From: Chiridota heheva | Taxonomy: Eukaryota; Echinodermata; Holothuroidea; Apodida; Chiridotidae | Direction of reading: 5' to 3' | Assembly (NCBI GenBank): GCA_020152595.1 | Contig: JAIGNY010004475.1 | Coordinates: 531,001 to 595,000 of the forward strand | DNA length: 64,000 nucleotides | Part shown: in pieces, positions 48,161-60,655 of the stretch | Layout: each line of letters begins with the position of its first letter | Numbering within the stretch: the first letter of the stretch is position 1 | The notes under the pieces: model-generated | Told to the model about the DNA's origin: nothing | The model's input: only the letters and a program-made list of their open reading frames with translations | The model's database searches: none | Position numbers and translations under genes: made by a program

Positions 48161-48960
48161 TTAATAGTGTGGGACTGACGTGTCCTCACTTTTATAGTGT
48201 CTCAGCACCCTCGCTACGATTGACTTAAAAGCACGACAATCACTATCAGACCAATAATTGGCGTTACGGTCACCATATGCAGTTACATTATTTACAATAT
48301 TCTTGCGATCATACACAAAATCTAAAATGCTAATTATACGCGTCACGCTAGAATCAACAGTATAACAATCCAGATCCTCAGTAATATTAGCAAGCACACA
48401 AACATTTTCCTTTAAGGACTCAAGAGTTTCCACGGACCATGCCAATTTACTAAGAGGAACACAATAAATGTTATTATCAGAATCATCAACATTTTCAACC
48501 TCAACTTTTTGTGCACTGAGACAAAGATTAAAAATAAGTGGTAGGTGGTTAGAATTAAACATTTCTCCAACATGGAAGTTCGAGATTACATTTCTATCAA
48601 GTAAAATAGTTGAAGCCAATACATAATCAATGACGCTACTACCAGTTCTGCAGATATATGTAAAGCTCCCCATGGCTTGGTATGGTGGGAACCTGCCATT
48701 ACATATCTTAATAGAAGTAGATTTACACAAATCCAAAGGTAATTTACCATAGGTACAGTATTACATTCTTTATCTACAGAAAATCACACAGTATCATCAA
48801 CCCCTTCATTACAAAGATTGTCATCAAGATTAGGAATAAATGCGGATATTTCACAGAAATCTGGAAACATTGCCGTACGGGCGTTAAATCACCAACGATA
48901 AAAAAACGCAATCTTCATAAATACTATTTAATACAACCATATCCTGCTAGAGTCGATCAA
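48161..48960 (-). pseudogene. LINE ORF2, apurinic-type endonuclease
   Basis: The frame 48161-48736 reads MDLCKSTSIKICNGRFPPYQ, then GSFTYICRTGSSVIDYVLAS and FNSNHLPLIFNLC. This is the C-terminal half of an APE endonuclease; the usual SDH motif reads SNH. Upstream, broken frames keep the region corresponding to GDxNAR (near 48885). The N-terminal third is hard to follow. Confidence 0.75.
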
Positions 48961-49479
48961 AAACTGAGTCATTTGCACAATCTGATGACTCAGGGGAATG
49001 TAAACAACACATACAAAAATCAAAATATTCTCTTCAGAAAGAGGTAAATCGGATCCAAATGTGGGTTTTAGCTCCAAGATTGTCCATCAAATGTAGTTGC
49101 AAATGATATTTGTAAAAATGGACACACCACCAGAATCTCTTTGAGCACCAACTCTACGCTCTAACAATAGAACATTCCAAATATCCATCTAAATTAAATT
49201 GACGAGCATTCCCCATTATAAGGACACAGGATATCAAAAGATTTCAGAAATTTACAAGTATCTGGGCAATTAGCTTGCATCGCAAACCTGTGACATTTCA
49301 AACCAGAAATTTCAAGTTTAATAAAGAATGTGAATATTGGTTGTGGTCATCAATTCGAAAATCGTGTCTGTAACTGGATTGGTGGTCTCTAACGGGGAAG
49401 AAATCAGTTATTAAGCTTTGTCTTCTCTTACCAGTGTATGATCACCTTGTTGGTTATTAATCGGGCTCCGGTCACACCG

Positions 49480-50075
49480 TTATTTAGTTTTCTTTATAGT
49501 TTTTTTGGCATCGTCCCATACAAACACGGTCCCTTCAATGACAATCTTGTCAAAACGGATAAAACTTTCTTTCCATTATCACGTGCTTCTTTCAGGAACT
49601 GCATAAGATTTTTGCGTAACTCACGAGTGCGCTTGGTAAAGTCTCCGCTCTCACGAAAAGCTGTGGACTTCAGCTTTTTGATTGCTTTTTTGAAAATCTT
49701 TTCTTTATCCTTGTATCTCAAGAATTTAACAATTACCGGACGTGGCTGGGATCTGGAGGGTAGTCGATGGCTTCTTTGGATCTCAATTGACTCAGGGTTT
49801 AGATGTAGGTTATCTTATTTAATCAATACTTTGACCTTTTTCTCAGTTCCTTTCCAAGTTTCATTCTGCTCTTCAGGAATGCCATAAAATAATAGATTCT
49901 CACAACGTGACTGCGACTCCAACTTGTCATTTTGCACTTCAAGATCTTTTACTTTAGTTCTGAGTTCAACATTTTCAGCCTCGAGAGCATTTTGGAAGTC
50001 CTCAAGCATTATCTCTACTATTTCTCAAATACTTATATCTCTAGATATGTTGTCCACGTTTTGATTTAACTCTGA
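49480..50075 (-). pseudogene. LINE ORF1, transposase_22-like RNA-binding protein
   Basis: The minus strand reads NLSELNQNVDNIS, then a coiled-coil stretch (NALEAENVELRTKVKDLEVQ), SRCENLLFYGIPEEQNETW (RRM start) and VIVKFLRYKDKEKIF..FTKRTRELRKNLMQFLKEAR..GKK (RRM end and C-terminal domain). This matches L1-type ORF1p layout. A stop at about 49815 splits the two frames. Confidence 0.8.
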
Positions 50076-50100
50076 AAGGTTATCAACACCTACAATCACT

Positions 50101-51009
50101 ATAGAAATATGCAGGTCGATAAGTCTCGCCTGCTTTGAAATAATTATGTATATGTTAAATGAAGAGAAAATGAACATTTTTCATTAAAATATTAAAATAT
50201 TTTGTTATGTAATTCACCTAATTAATATGCAATCATCAGCTCTAAACATTAAGAAAGAGCATTTGACCACTAACTCACTTCTCATGATCATCCATCATAC
50301 TGTTTATGAGAAATCAGAAGAAATGTATTTTTCTTTATTATGCACATTAGCTAATTAGTATGCACACACAATTCCCCAATCAGGTTCATTTTGAAAATAA
50401 CTTTAAACCTTAATCCCTGTGCCAAGTTTCATGAATGTGCATCTCAATTAATGAGTTCAGGTTAAACATTTGTTGGACGCTAACAATGACGCCAACGACA
50501 GGACGATCCCTTAGTGTCTCCTTCTGCTTCGCAGGGAAGACAAAAATGAATTGAATCTGCCTAAATCTACTGAAAATCTACAGTTTGTTTGTTTGGTGAG
50601 GTGAAACTGTGCCAGAGAGATTAAATTATGACATAGGTGGGAAAAGGTTGAAGAGAAAGTGTGGAGTATAGGAAGTAGGTACGAAAGAAGAGGTTGGGGT
50701 ATATTTATAGTGATGTAGGAAGAAGAGGAATTTTGGGGTCAAGTTTTTCAGAAGAGATTAGAAATAGAATTGAAAGGGTTGAGGGAAGCTCTGGGAGGGT
50801 GGGGAGTGGGGATTCTAATGAGGATATGTCTATGAGGATATCAGACGTCACATTGTTCATGTATTTCATTGATGTTATGAACACCATGAAATTACATATA
50901 GTTTAGAGCAATTACTACATCCATGAAAACACCAAGTTGCTGATTCACTTATCTATGGGAGCAATATCTACTGCATTCAAAGCTCTTATAAAAGTCAAGA
51001 TAAAGTTTT
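50101..51009. other. Non-coding, with a probable LINE 3' remnant
   Basis: 50590-50850 has GTTTGGTGAGGTGAAACTGT..CCAGAGAG and a purine-rich body like 29405-29680, probably an I-like LINE 3' remnant on the minus strand. The rest is AT-rich. Confidence 0.4.
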
Positions 51010-51287
51010 AAAGGAGCTGGTGGCCGAAAAGTGAGGGCAATATTTAAAATGAGTCTCACACTAAATCGAATACCTTTGTGGTATGGAATATCATAAATAT
51101 AACTAAATCCAGACCAGAGTACTCACAATTTGTACGTGTTTTCCCATTTACTTTTTGGTATTTGTTCGCTTGCTCGTGATGGGTGAAAGATTTTGTAAAA
51201 GCAGACCGTGGGATGCAACTTCTATTGGTTAAAATCTACATAAATTAGCAAAGCTAAAGTCCTGACTTTTCGGCTGCCAGTTCCTTT
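51010..51287. mobile_element. 278-bp MITE (M4) with AAAGGA ends
   Basis: Left AAAGGAGCTGGTGGCCGAAA and right TTTCGGCTGCCAGTTCCTTT are inverted partners (about 22 bp) flanked by TTA/TAA. No coding capacity. Confidence 0.8.
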
Positions 51288-52240
51288 AAGCCAAAAGCTA
51301 AGTCGTCATCAAAATTAAACAAAGAATTCGATTCCCTGAAATTCAAGTCTCTAGGTCAAGGATTCTTAATTAAATTTTTCGAAGGGCCGTCATTTCACAA
51401 CAGCTTCAGGCCCTGGGCTAATCGCGTGGCAAAACCAGCATCATGTGACAAACAAAACCTGTCAAAACAATTCCTGAATACAAATAAGTTGATAGCGTGT
51501 GCAATTAGAAGGATGTCTGCGGTTCTCCTATCCACCTTCCTTTGACAAGCTGGGAGCCCAGTTTATAGCAGAATTAAAGATAACATTTTATTTGATAAGC
51601 CACAATGTTTTAGTGAGCTGATCTGCCTAGAAAAAAATCAAAATAATCTAGTATTTTGCAATTTTTACCGATCTCTTTTGGATTGATCTCACATTGCATT
51701 AAATAATGACTATTGGTCACAGGCCAGATTGGATTGTCTGGCAGGCCAGATTGGCCCGCGGGTCCCTATTAAGAATCGATGCTGTAGATGTTGTTTACGC
51801 ATGTAATCCTTAGAATCAAAATGCAGACTTTCAGAATCTCTGTATCTATTGCGGAGAAATTGATGGCTTTCAAAGCTCCTACAACAATGATTAATTTCCG
51901 ATATGAATAAACTTGACAATGTTTTGTTGTATCTAGACAGAAAACTACCATATGAAAACAAAGCACTCCTCATGTATTATTCCAATTCAAGTCATGATAT
52001 CAAAAATAAGGAAATGGATTCTCTTAAAGTAACAACCCTGTCAACAATCGGTTTATGATGCTTTGATCATTTTCTCCATAATTACAATGCTTGATTGATA
52101 CCCTACACACAACATTAGCCAAGCAATTATGCTTTGATCATTTTCTACATAATTACAAGTGCTTGATTGATAACATACACACAACATTAGACAAGCAATT
52201 AATGTAATCTATGTTTGATTGCTATGCTCACATCACTCTT
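51288..52240. other. Non-coding, with a 71-bp tandem duplication
   Basis: 52058-52128 and 52129-52200 are near-identical copies (ATGCTTTGATCATTTTCT.CA, TGCTTGATTGATA.C). An 87-codon minus-strand ORF at 51710-51973 has no recognisable motif. Confidence 0.5.
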
Positions 52241-52757
52241 AAAGGAATATTCCTATAGATTTTCATTTTTTCATATATTGAGACAAATTTAAGAAACAAA
52301 GTGGTGAAAAAACTATGTTAATATCTTATTCCATTTAGAAGTTATGAAATTATGAAGTAGTTTTGAATTTGGACAAAAGTGACTGATTGGCAACATTTGT
52401 GATGTCATAGAGACAATTTCAACAAAATGTCTTTTGTATTTCTTTATAAATGATTTGGATTTTTTTCTCATAGTAAATGTGATGTACACCAAGAAAAGAA
52501 CAAAATGCTTTCTTGTAAATTATATATTCCACCCTATCTCTATAATGAACCAAAAATGCTGTTTGATAATGTAAAAAAAAGTGTGATTAAATTTATTAGA
52601 AATACATAGGAACTGTGCTGGAATTGCCTTGATGACATCACCAACCTGAAGAACATAAAACGAAATAAGATAATAACATAGTTTTCTCACCACTTTGTTT
52701 CTACAAATGTTCTCTATCATATATAAAAAAAATGAAAATCCATGGGAAAATTCCTTT
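52241..52757. mobile_element. MITE family M1, full copy with ~75-bp TIRs
   Basis: Left end AAAGGAATATTCCTATAGAT, then TTTCATTTTTTCATATATTG..GAAACAAAGTGGTGAAAAAA. The right end repeats this in inverted form (ACCACTTTGTTTCTACAAAT..GAAAATCCATGGGAAAATTC). This is the best-preserved M1 copy in the window. Confidence 0.85.
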
Positions 52758-53076
52758 ATGCAAGCAAATTAATTTCGATTAAAGGAGTTCTGGGTCAGGG
52801 GGATTTTGAAACGGTACAGGTCTAATCTTTGATACTCGTTTCCTTGAAAAATTACTCTTGTATAAGATATAATTCTGATTAATTCCAACATTCTTATCAA
52901 CAGTTTTCAGAACCATCACATGCACAAAAGTGTGTTAGAATATTTTTGAGACTCCAGAGAAATATGCCCTCCCTTTAGGGCCCCCAGCTCTGTTAAAAGC
53001 CCTGGTGCAGATAGTTTTCCAAAACAACATACATTTTTTTAGCAATATTTGAACTTAGAGCAAATGCTTTTTTTTC

Positions 53077-53287
53077 AAAATGGATTTCTATTGTCAAAAT
53101 GGACTGGAATAAAGCCTTCACATTACCATTATAGTCCTTTTTTGGTACTGAATAAACTCTGCACCAGAATAGCAAGCATACAATCTGTTAGATATTCTGG
53201 TACATAGTTTATCAAGTACCAAAAACGGAGTATAACGGTAATGTGAAGGCTTTATTCCAGTCCATTTTGACAATAGAAATCCATTTT
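53077..53287. repeat. Hairpin-forming inverted repeat with 95-bp arms
   Basis: Arms 53077-53171 and 53193-53287 are near-perfect reverse complements (only a few mismatches by eye) around a 21-bp spacer. Both read AAAATGGATTTCTATTGTCA, AAATGGACTGGAATAAAGCC and TTCACATTACC, ending at CACCAGAATA/TACCAGAATA. Confidence 0.9.
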
Positions 53288-54462
53288 AAAAATAGAAGCT
53301 GTTTAGAGTGCATACCTCTGTCCCTTGTTCACTCCCCATCCCAATATAATCTACCTCAGAAATCCTGGGCCCACCAAGATATATCCCCAAAGAATCTATT
53401 TCTTAATTTTGATCTGTATTACCATTTGAATTCTAACAACTGTACTGTACTTCAGGATCTACCTTCTAGTTGATTTCTTCCACGGCTATAATTGTTTTCA
53501 GTTTTAGTACCTTGCCAACGAAGTTGGATGCAGGTTATGTTTTCGCCTATGTCTGCATGTTTTCTGTCATCAAGATATCTCAAGAACTGATAATTGGATT
53601 TGGGTTCAATTAGTGTGTAGTTTTGTAACTGATTAAGGAGGTGATTAAAATTTGAGACATATTGGAACAAGGGAAGGGTGCAAATGGGGGTGGGGACATG
53701 TTTTTGCCTTTGTTTGTCTGTCATCAAGATATCTCAAGAACTGATGATTGGATTTGGATTAAATTTGGTGTGTGGTTTTGTTACTGCTTAAGAAGTGATT
53801 AAAATTTGAGACATACTGAAACAGAGGAAGGGTGGAAATGGAAAGGGGGGTGTGGGACATATTTTTGTCCTGTCATCAAGATATTTCAAGAACTGATGAT
53901 ATTATTTGGATTAAATTTGGTGTGTGGTTTATTATTGCTTAAGGAACAAGGTATTCATACAAGAAGGGAAGGGTAGAATTTGAGGGGTGGGTATGTTTAG
54001 GGTAAGGTCTGTCAAGACACAGTTGAAACTTCCCAATGGAATGTGATGAACAATGAATTCATGCCATGAAAAGAATCCAACCATCAATTTTCTTGACTTT
54101 TGAAAATTAAATCAAGTGGCCACTAAATCAATGTAGTAATAAGAACAATTGGTTTCAGACATGAATGGAAACTGATGGAAAGTGAATCCTTACTGAATGG
54201 AACTCAAACAATGAATGTTTTGCCTGAATGAAACTAAAAACAATGATATGGTCTTGGAAGAAATCAGTCAAAAGATAATCTTCAAGTGTTCAGAATGCAA
54301 ATTATCCTTACAGATCAAAACTGGGGAATAAATCTTGGTGGGTCTAGGATTTCTGAGGTAGATTATAGTGGGTATGGGGATCGAATGAACTCTAAAACTA
54401 TTCTAGGCATGTTGGAATTGCAACGGGGGGCGCAGGTATGCGCTCTACAGAGTGCTGCTATT

Positions 54463-54638
54463 CTACAATCGTAGCCAAAAGTAGTTGGGAAAAATCCCCA
54501 CTCCGCTCAATCAATGTTGAAAGTGCATTTTACCATGTTTGTTGCAAAGTGCACAACACTAAAAGAGGAGAGGTGGGGGGAAATGAAGTTTAATAGTGTT
54601 GAGCGGTTTTGTCCCAACACTTTTGGTTACGATTGTAG
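54463..54638. mobile_element. 176-bp MITE with 20-bp TIRs
   Basis: CTACAATCGTAGCCAAAAGT and ACTTTTGGTTACGATTGTAG are inverted ends. GCTCAA/TTGAGC motifs continue the symmetry inside. Confidence 0.75.
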
Positions 54639-54749
54639 TTTATAGGCTGTTTTACTCAGAAATCAATACTCTTTTTCTTAAGCAGTTTAAACAGCAAGTT
54701 GACCTTCTTAGTTGTCCATTGACCTTTAACCTAAATCAATCAACAATTT

Positions 54750-54980
54750 AAAGGAGCACTAGACTGAACAATGAGGGCGTATTTTTAGTGGGTTCCAAAT
54801 CAAATGCTTATCTTACATGCAACGGTATAGCAATTTTCAGGTTGATATAAATATTCAAGTGACCTTTGCCCTCCATTGTCTGTGGGCTATGAAGGCATGA
54901 AGTTTATCAATTTGTTGTGGATAATATATCTGTGCAATTTGCAAAAATAGTACCTTCACTTTTCGGTCTAGTTTTCCTTT
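54750..54980. mobile_element. 231-bp MITE related to M4
   Basis: Left AAAGGAGCACTAGACTGAAC and right CACTTTTCGGTCTAGTTTTC(CTTT) are inverted ends. It shares AAAGGAG and CGAAAAGTGA with M4 at 51010. Confidence 0.65.
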
Positions 54981-56609
54981 CATTTTGAAGGTAGGCCTAC
55001 ATGGATGTGTAGAGCAAAAAGTAGCTAACTTGCTTTAAAATCTATTAAAAACCATGGAAGTTGATCATTTTACAGCATTTTCAAACCTCAGGCATTAAAA
55101 TGCAAATTTGTATGCAAATTTTGTGATGAATTACATGGCAACCATGGTATTTTATTTTGTAAATCCTGTCTTTTTTAAAATGTCAATACTCTTTTAATTG
55201 ATGCAGCAAATACTGACCAAAAGGTTTGGAGTAAAGCAATGAATTATAGAAACTTGAAAAACAACAATTTTAAAACTGCAAGAGTATGAATTCTCAAATA
55301 AAATTAAGCTAATGACATAAAAATGTCCTAAAATATAAAAAGCAAACAGTTGCAGTCACTTGCAAAATAAGACCAATAAATACATCACAAATAGTAGAAT
55401 ATTAGCACTCTTTAGAGTGCATACCTCTGCCCCATTGCAATTCCAACATGCCTAGCATAATTTTAGAGTTCATTTTATCTCCATACCCAAAATAATCTAC
55501 TTCAGAAATGCTAGGCCCATCAAGATTAATCCCCAAGTTTTAATCTGTAATGATCGTTTGTAATCTGAACATTTGAAGATTATCTTCTGTCTGGATTTCT
55601 TTCAAGGCCATACCATTGTTTTCAGTTTTATTCAAGTAAAGCATCAATGTTTGAGCTCTATTCAGTCAGGATTCACATTCCATCATCTTCCGTTCATGGC
55701 AGAAACCAATTGTTTCATTTTCTTTGATTCCAGAGAACACTTGATGTAAGTCTCTTAAAGTCCATAAAATTGATTGTTTGGATCTTCATTCAGAGCGCAA
55801 AGTCATTGTTCAGCACATTCCTTTGGAAACTTTTAACTTAGTCTTGACGACTTAGTTTTGACAGATCTCCTCCTAAAACATCCCTCAATTTCTGCCCTTC
55901 CCCTGTTCCAATTAGTCAAAAAATTTAATCACTTCTTCCTTAATCAGTAACCAAACCACACACTAAATCTAATCCAAATCTAACCATCAGTTCTTGAGAT
56001 ATTTTGATGACAGACAAACAAAGAGGGTAAAATATGTCCCCACCCCCCATTTGTACCCTTCCCCTGTTCCAATATGTCTCAAATTTTAAACACTTCTTCC
56101 TTAAGCAGTAACAAAATTACACACCAAATTCAATTGAAATCCAATCATCAGTTTTGAGATATCTTGATGACAGACAAACAGGGTGAAAACATGTCCCCAC
56201 CCCCATTTTCACCCTTTCCCGTCCCAATATATATCAAATTTTAATCACTTCTTCCTTAAGCAGTAACAAAAGCACACACCAAATTCAATCTAAATCCAAT
56301 CATTAGTTCTTGAGATATCTTGATGTCAGCAGGCAAACAAACAACAGACCCTTTCCCTTGAAAACATAATCACTTCTTCCATCTCACAATTATCAGTTCT
56401 TGAGATATCTTGATGGCAAACAAGGCAAAATAAATTGATAACATAATATGAAATGCTATATGATAACATCTATGACTGTATAATTGACATTGTTAAGAAG
56501 AGCTTAAATCTAAATTATTCAAAACTGCCCACTAATTCAATATCAGTCAGTGGCCCCTGTAAGATAGTTGTAAAAGTGAATGAAATTATTTATACTGAGT
56601 TTTCTGTCG

Positions 56610-56705
56610 TTAACCCTTACTCTACCACATGGCCATTTTGGGTGCCCCATTTCGACCCGCCTCCCAAGCGGGTTTTCAAAAAGGTGATGGTAGAATAAGG
56701 GTTAA
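56610..56705. mobile_element. piggyBac-type MITE (M3), copy 4
   Basis: TTAACCCTTACTCTACCA at the left and TGGTAGAATAAGGGTTAA at the right, with TTAA on both sides. The interior TTTTGGGTGCCCCATTTCGA matches the copies at 24.2-24.7 kb. This is the cleanest copy. Confidence 0.8.
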
Positions 56706-57855
56706 GAGGTCTCTGATATTGATAAAATAGTAAAGTTGCAGCCAGGGTTCTAGCTAGCATTTACAGGAGTAAGAGTACTTCCATAATAAAGTGGTAGGGA
56801 TGTGCAGCCCATGAACCCCAAAACACACCTGCGGTATGACAGTTTTTGGTCCGGTCCAGACCCCTAGCTTTGCTGTTTCACATGGTGCAGCCTACCCGCC
56901 CCTCCATGGGCCTGCCCTGCCCCCCTGGGAATCTGCCTTGCCCCTCATGAGAATTTTTTTACAATTTTTTTAAACTTAATAATTTTAATTAACCTTATAA
57001 ATAAAATACCTTACATGGATACATAACACAGAATAATAGCATAGTAAGTAATTGTCCTGTTTGGCTCATGAATGGTCCTTATCAGTCAGAATAGTTTCAT
57101 TCTAAGGTAAGATTATAGCTAAAATCCCAGAGCTTCTTCACCATGGGATTGAGCCTCGACTCCACGGCAAAAAACATGCAGTGCATCATGTGCACATTAA
57201 TGTACCCCTCAACAAGTCTAGCACCCTGCCCTATTTTAAATCAAGCTAGGGGTCTGGTACATATAATATGAAATTATATGACATTGATACCTGCAGTATG
57301 AAAGTAGTTCATTTTGATACATACTGTATTTTAATCAATGTTGTTTCAAAATTGCACCAGCAGTATAAAATTAACAACTGAATGAGGCAGTATAAAAAGT
57401 ATGAAAAAAAACATGCTTTAGCGGTACATATATATACCTCATATATGGAAGTTCCCTCCCTTCAGGAGGAGGAGGGAAGACTCCCTCATATATTGCGACC
57501 TGAAATGTACACTTAAACACCATAGAATTGGTTTGCTCACATTATCCCAACCCCCACCCGGGATACTTGAGACCCAGTCATGTCTCAAACCAGGGAGTTG
57601 ATAAGAACTCCCTGACCTGACTGGCTTTCATTCATGTTTATAGCAAAATATTGTTTAACCCCAGAATCACATAATGAAGGAAAAATCACAAAGAGACACA
57701 TGAGGGGCATGTCTAGCTTTTAGTTTTGGCCTTCAAGTTGTAGATTATAGATTTGGTCCAAACTTAACGATAATTCAGCAGATTTAAATACAAAATGGCA
57801 ATTAACATCTCTGTTCTGAATGGTTCATTTGATATTCAGTTTATCATTTTCATGG

Positions 57856-57887
<32 letters not shown>

Positions 57888-59060
57888 GGGGGGTAGGCCT
57901 TTTTAGGGGAATAGGCAACCAATAGGCCTCCTTTAGACACACCACTGAAAGACACCCCTGCAATATACCCAAGTCTACAGCAGAGGCTAATAGTGTATCC
58001 CACACTAACCTTTAATATATATAATTTTCTCTGCTGCTTCATGCTTTTCTAACCACTGTGTGTGTAGGCCAATTATGTATAGTAAAATTTCAATATTTAT
58101 ACAACATAAGCAGAAAAATGCATTTATATTAGTCATGCAAAATAAAGTGTTTTCACCGGTCCTAATGTAGGAGTAAAAGATCAGGAGATGGTGAGCGAAA
58201 TAATTGTTGCTGTACTGGCAGGTGTTTGTGTTCCTGCCCACACCCCCAAGTTCTGTTTATGTTGAGATGCAGAAGTCCTAAAAAGGCTAATAGCAAATTC
58301 ATTTGTGTTAAAAAGTGTTGACTTTTACAATCCAAAACGAATGTCATCATTAATTGGAACTTTGTCATTGTGGTTTGCTCAAAGTCACTTTTGAAGTTTA
58401 AGTAATGAGCATTTAAGATTTATTAATACTCAATGAGGGACAAGGCAGATAAATCATTGCAGAATGGATTATGTACAGTACATAAATCAGGGGTGTAGCC
58501 ATTTTGGATCAGGAGAAGGGGGGGGGGGGTGATTGAAGAAGAAAAAGAAATTGCTAATGGTGTAAAAAAAATCAAAAATTGTGTCTAAATAGCTTTTAAA
58601 CTGTTTAGAGCCTTAGGTTAAATTTTACTGAAGAGGCTTTTTCTGGACCTTTTAGCAATGTCATAGGACCTTTTTGGGCAGCCGTTGGGGGGTGGTAGAA
58701 CAACCTGGTTGACCTCCCCTGGCTACTCTCATGTCCATTGTAGGTTAGACTAGTAAATGAACGTATACTTATTGCCATTTTATACAAAAGAGAATGTTGA
58801 CACATGAAATGTTCACTTGCATGCAGGGCTGGCATTTCAGGATTATTAGAATAATTGCCAAACAGTCAGGGAAACTAATGGCTGTCAGATGATTAACAAA
58901 ATATATTACCTGACTTCAAAGTAGTTTTTTCACATTTCTGTTTGTATTTTTGTCCTCTAGGTACACAGATTCAACTGCTCCCCTAATCCCTTATACTCTC
59001 TACGTATTCTATAAGCCGTAGGAAATATGTAGAGAGAGAGAGAGTTGAACACACAATTAC
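56706..59060. other. Non-coding, with a T-run and a small hairpin
   Basis: A 29-base T-run at about 57858-57886 is followed by G's. CAGGGAGTT..AACTCCCTG at 57591-57614 is a hairpin like the palindrome at 4837. CAGACCCCTAGCTTTG at about 56858 and CAAGCTAGGGGTCTG at about 57242 are inverted partners, perhaps ends of a ~400-bp element. No gene. Confidence 0.45.
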
Positions 59061-59265
59061 AATGACGGGGTCGTCGCCTGCGTATTCGGTTATGATAGTA
59101 CAAATGCTATCACGAAACGCTTAATACGACCTGGACGAGAACACAGGTACGACGTACGGACAGACATAACATCGACAACCAAGTCAATGTCCACGGCCTT
59201 TGATAACCAGTTGTGGTGCACTGGCGTGTCTACCCACCCCAGAATTGAACCCGGGGCATATGTAT
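59061..59265 (-). mobile_element. tRNA-derived SINE, second family, copy 1
   Basis: Shares with 61701-61935 a ~165-bp body: CGGTTATGATAG, ATCACGAAACGCTTAATA, GGACGAGAACACA, AACCAAGTCA.TGTCCA.GGC and AACCAGTTGTGGTGCACTGG. Its tRNA-like head is reduced to GAATTGAACCCGGGG (B box complement). Confidence 0.7.
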
Positions 59266-60550
59266 AGAACTTTTGGGTTTATTAGTTGTTCTGCTCCTTA
59301 AAGTTTCAAACAGTCAGACCCGACCTGATACATAGCCAGGTCGGGTCAGATTTTTCCTCTTTATTTTCTTTATTCTGAAAACCTTAGTTGTAGTGGAAGT
59401 TGGTGCTGAGTATCATATTAGCAATGGATGAAGTCCTTATTGTGTGGTTATTTTAATTAAGATAAGATGGTCTCACTCTTTGCTACAGTAAGTTTGTGGT
59501 TATGATTTGCTGGAACAAATCTTTAAGGAGAAGGACAAATCATGTATACTTTGCAGAAATGCTTTTAACTGATGCTACAGTATTTTGTTGAATGCTCCAC
59601 AAGTGCACGATCACAGGTTACTAAATGTGAAGATTGGGTTTACACAAATCAAGCATAAATCTCATTGTTTTAAAGAATGAAATTAATGAATTGAAAAATT
59701 AAAATGCATAAAAGTCTGGAACACAAACAAGATACATATGGAAGAATCCTAGTATAGTGGTAAATTGCTATCTAGAGTTTAATGAAGTATGTCTACTATG
59801 TGTTTCTTATTATTTTTCATTAATTTTTTTTATATTCTTGGACTTATATTTCAAACACAAAAATTTAACAAAAATATTTTAGTTAAAATTTTTAAACCAA
59901 TTCTATAAAATCATCAAAAAATCTTCAAATTTTTAGTTAAAGGAATAAAGTTGTATTACCAAAATACATTTTGACAAAGTGGCAGCGTTATACTAGGATT
60001 TGACTGAAATATGGATGCGATTTTCGCACATCTTCCTCCTGTTGAAAATTCTGTTGGGAGTTTGGCAAACACTGTATGTCAAGCACCGTCGAATGTATAA
60101 TGCACTGCATCATTAAATATGTAAGGTTGATTTATTGCCTCGCTTCATCTGGAGGCATTAACTAGGAATGTGATATTCCCTGCATTAACAAATGAATTAG
60201 CTTACATAAACAGGTTCATGTGGGAAATTGCTAAATTTTTTTTTACATTTGCTAGGAAAGTATAAAAGATCATAACTTTAGGAAGGTAATAAAATTGTAG
60301 GAGGGGCATTTAAACATTGAGGGGCACCTTATGACCCAATCATATTAACATAAACATTCTAGTTCCTAATTGCATTATGCAAATAAACACCAGTGTTGTT
60401 ATTACAGCATGTTTTACTGCAAGATTGGAAAGAACGACATTGCAACATTAGCATAGGGGATCACTTGAAAGTAACAGCTATGATTAAACCCAGTCACACA
60501 ATCACTTCAAAGCAAGTTTCAAGCAGAGTAGTCTTGGAACTTGGAACAAA
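59266..60550. other. AT-rich non-coding sequence
   Basis: Nothing recognised. CAGACCCGACCTG / CAGGTCGGGTC near 59315-59350 is a short hairpin. Confidence 0.4.
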
Positions 60551-60655
60551 GGGGTCTTGGCAAGGGGACCTAGGGGTAGGGGGACCTTGGGGCAGGGAGA
60601 CCTCAGGGCAGGGGGACCTCAGGGCAGAGGAGAATTCGGGGCAGGGGGGGACAGA
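60550..60655. repeat. Short G-rich tandem (~17 bp unit)
   Basis: GGGGGACCTCAGGGCAG-like units repeat about five times. The ORFs 60393-60806 (+) and 60494-60940 (-) run through this tandem and have no recognised domain. Confidence 0.7.

Larger units (their letters stand above)
45540..50100 (-). mobile_element. APE-type LINE (second family), 5'-truncated and decayed
   Basis: In minus-strand order: ORF1 with coiled coil and RRM-like part (about 50075-49480), endonuclease (about 48960-48160), RT (48085-47061) and a long C-terminal region (to about 45660). It differs from the I-clade LINE at 9.6-15.3 kb in ORF1 type, in lacking RNase H and in its AT-rich composition. Its clade cannot be fixed by eye. 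The 5' end stops within the ORF1 coiled coil, near 50100. Confidence 0.8.
53300..56440. mobile_element. ~3-kb foldback element with internally tandem arms
   Basis: The left arm (about 53540-54462) and right arm (about 55405-56440) are inverted copies. Each arm consists of three to four ~155-170-bp tandem units carrying TCATCAAGATATCTCAAGAA, GGTGTGTGGTTTTGTTACTG and GAGACATATTGGAACAGGGG, followed by a unique block ending in a GCACTCTTTAGAGTGCATAC-type boundary. That boundary block occurs three times: 53300 (+), 54455 (-) and 55405 (+). The centre holds two small MITEs. No ORF. Confidence 0.75.

Noticed and set aside
51710..51973. 87-codon minus-strand ORF
   Set aside because: No recognisable family and no supporting splice or repeat context.
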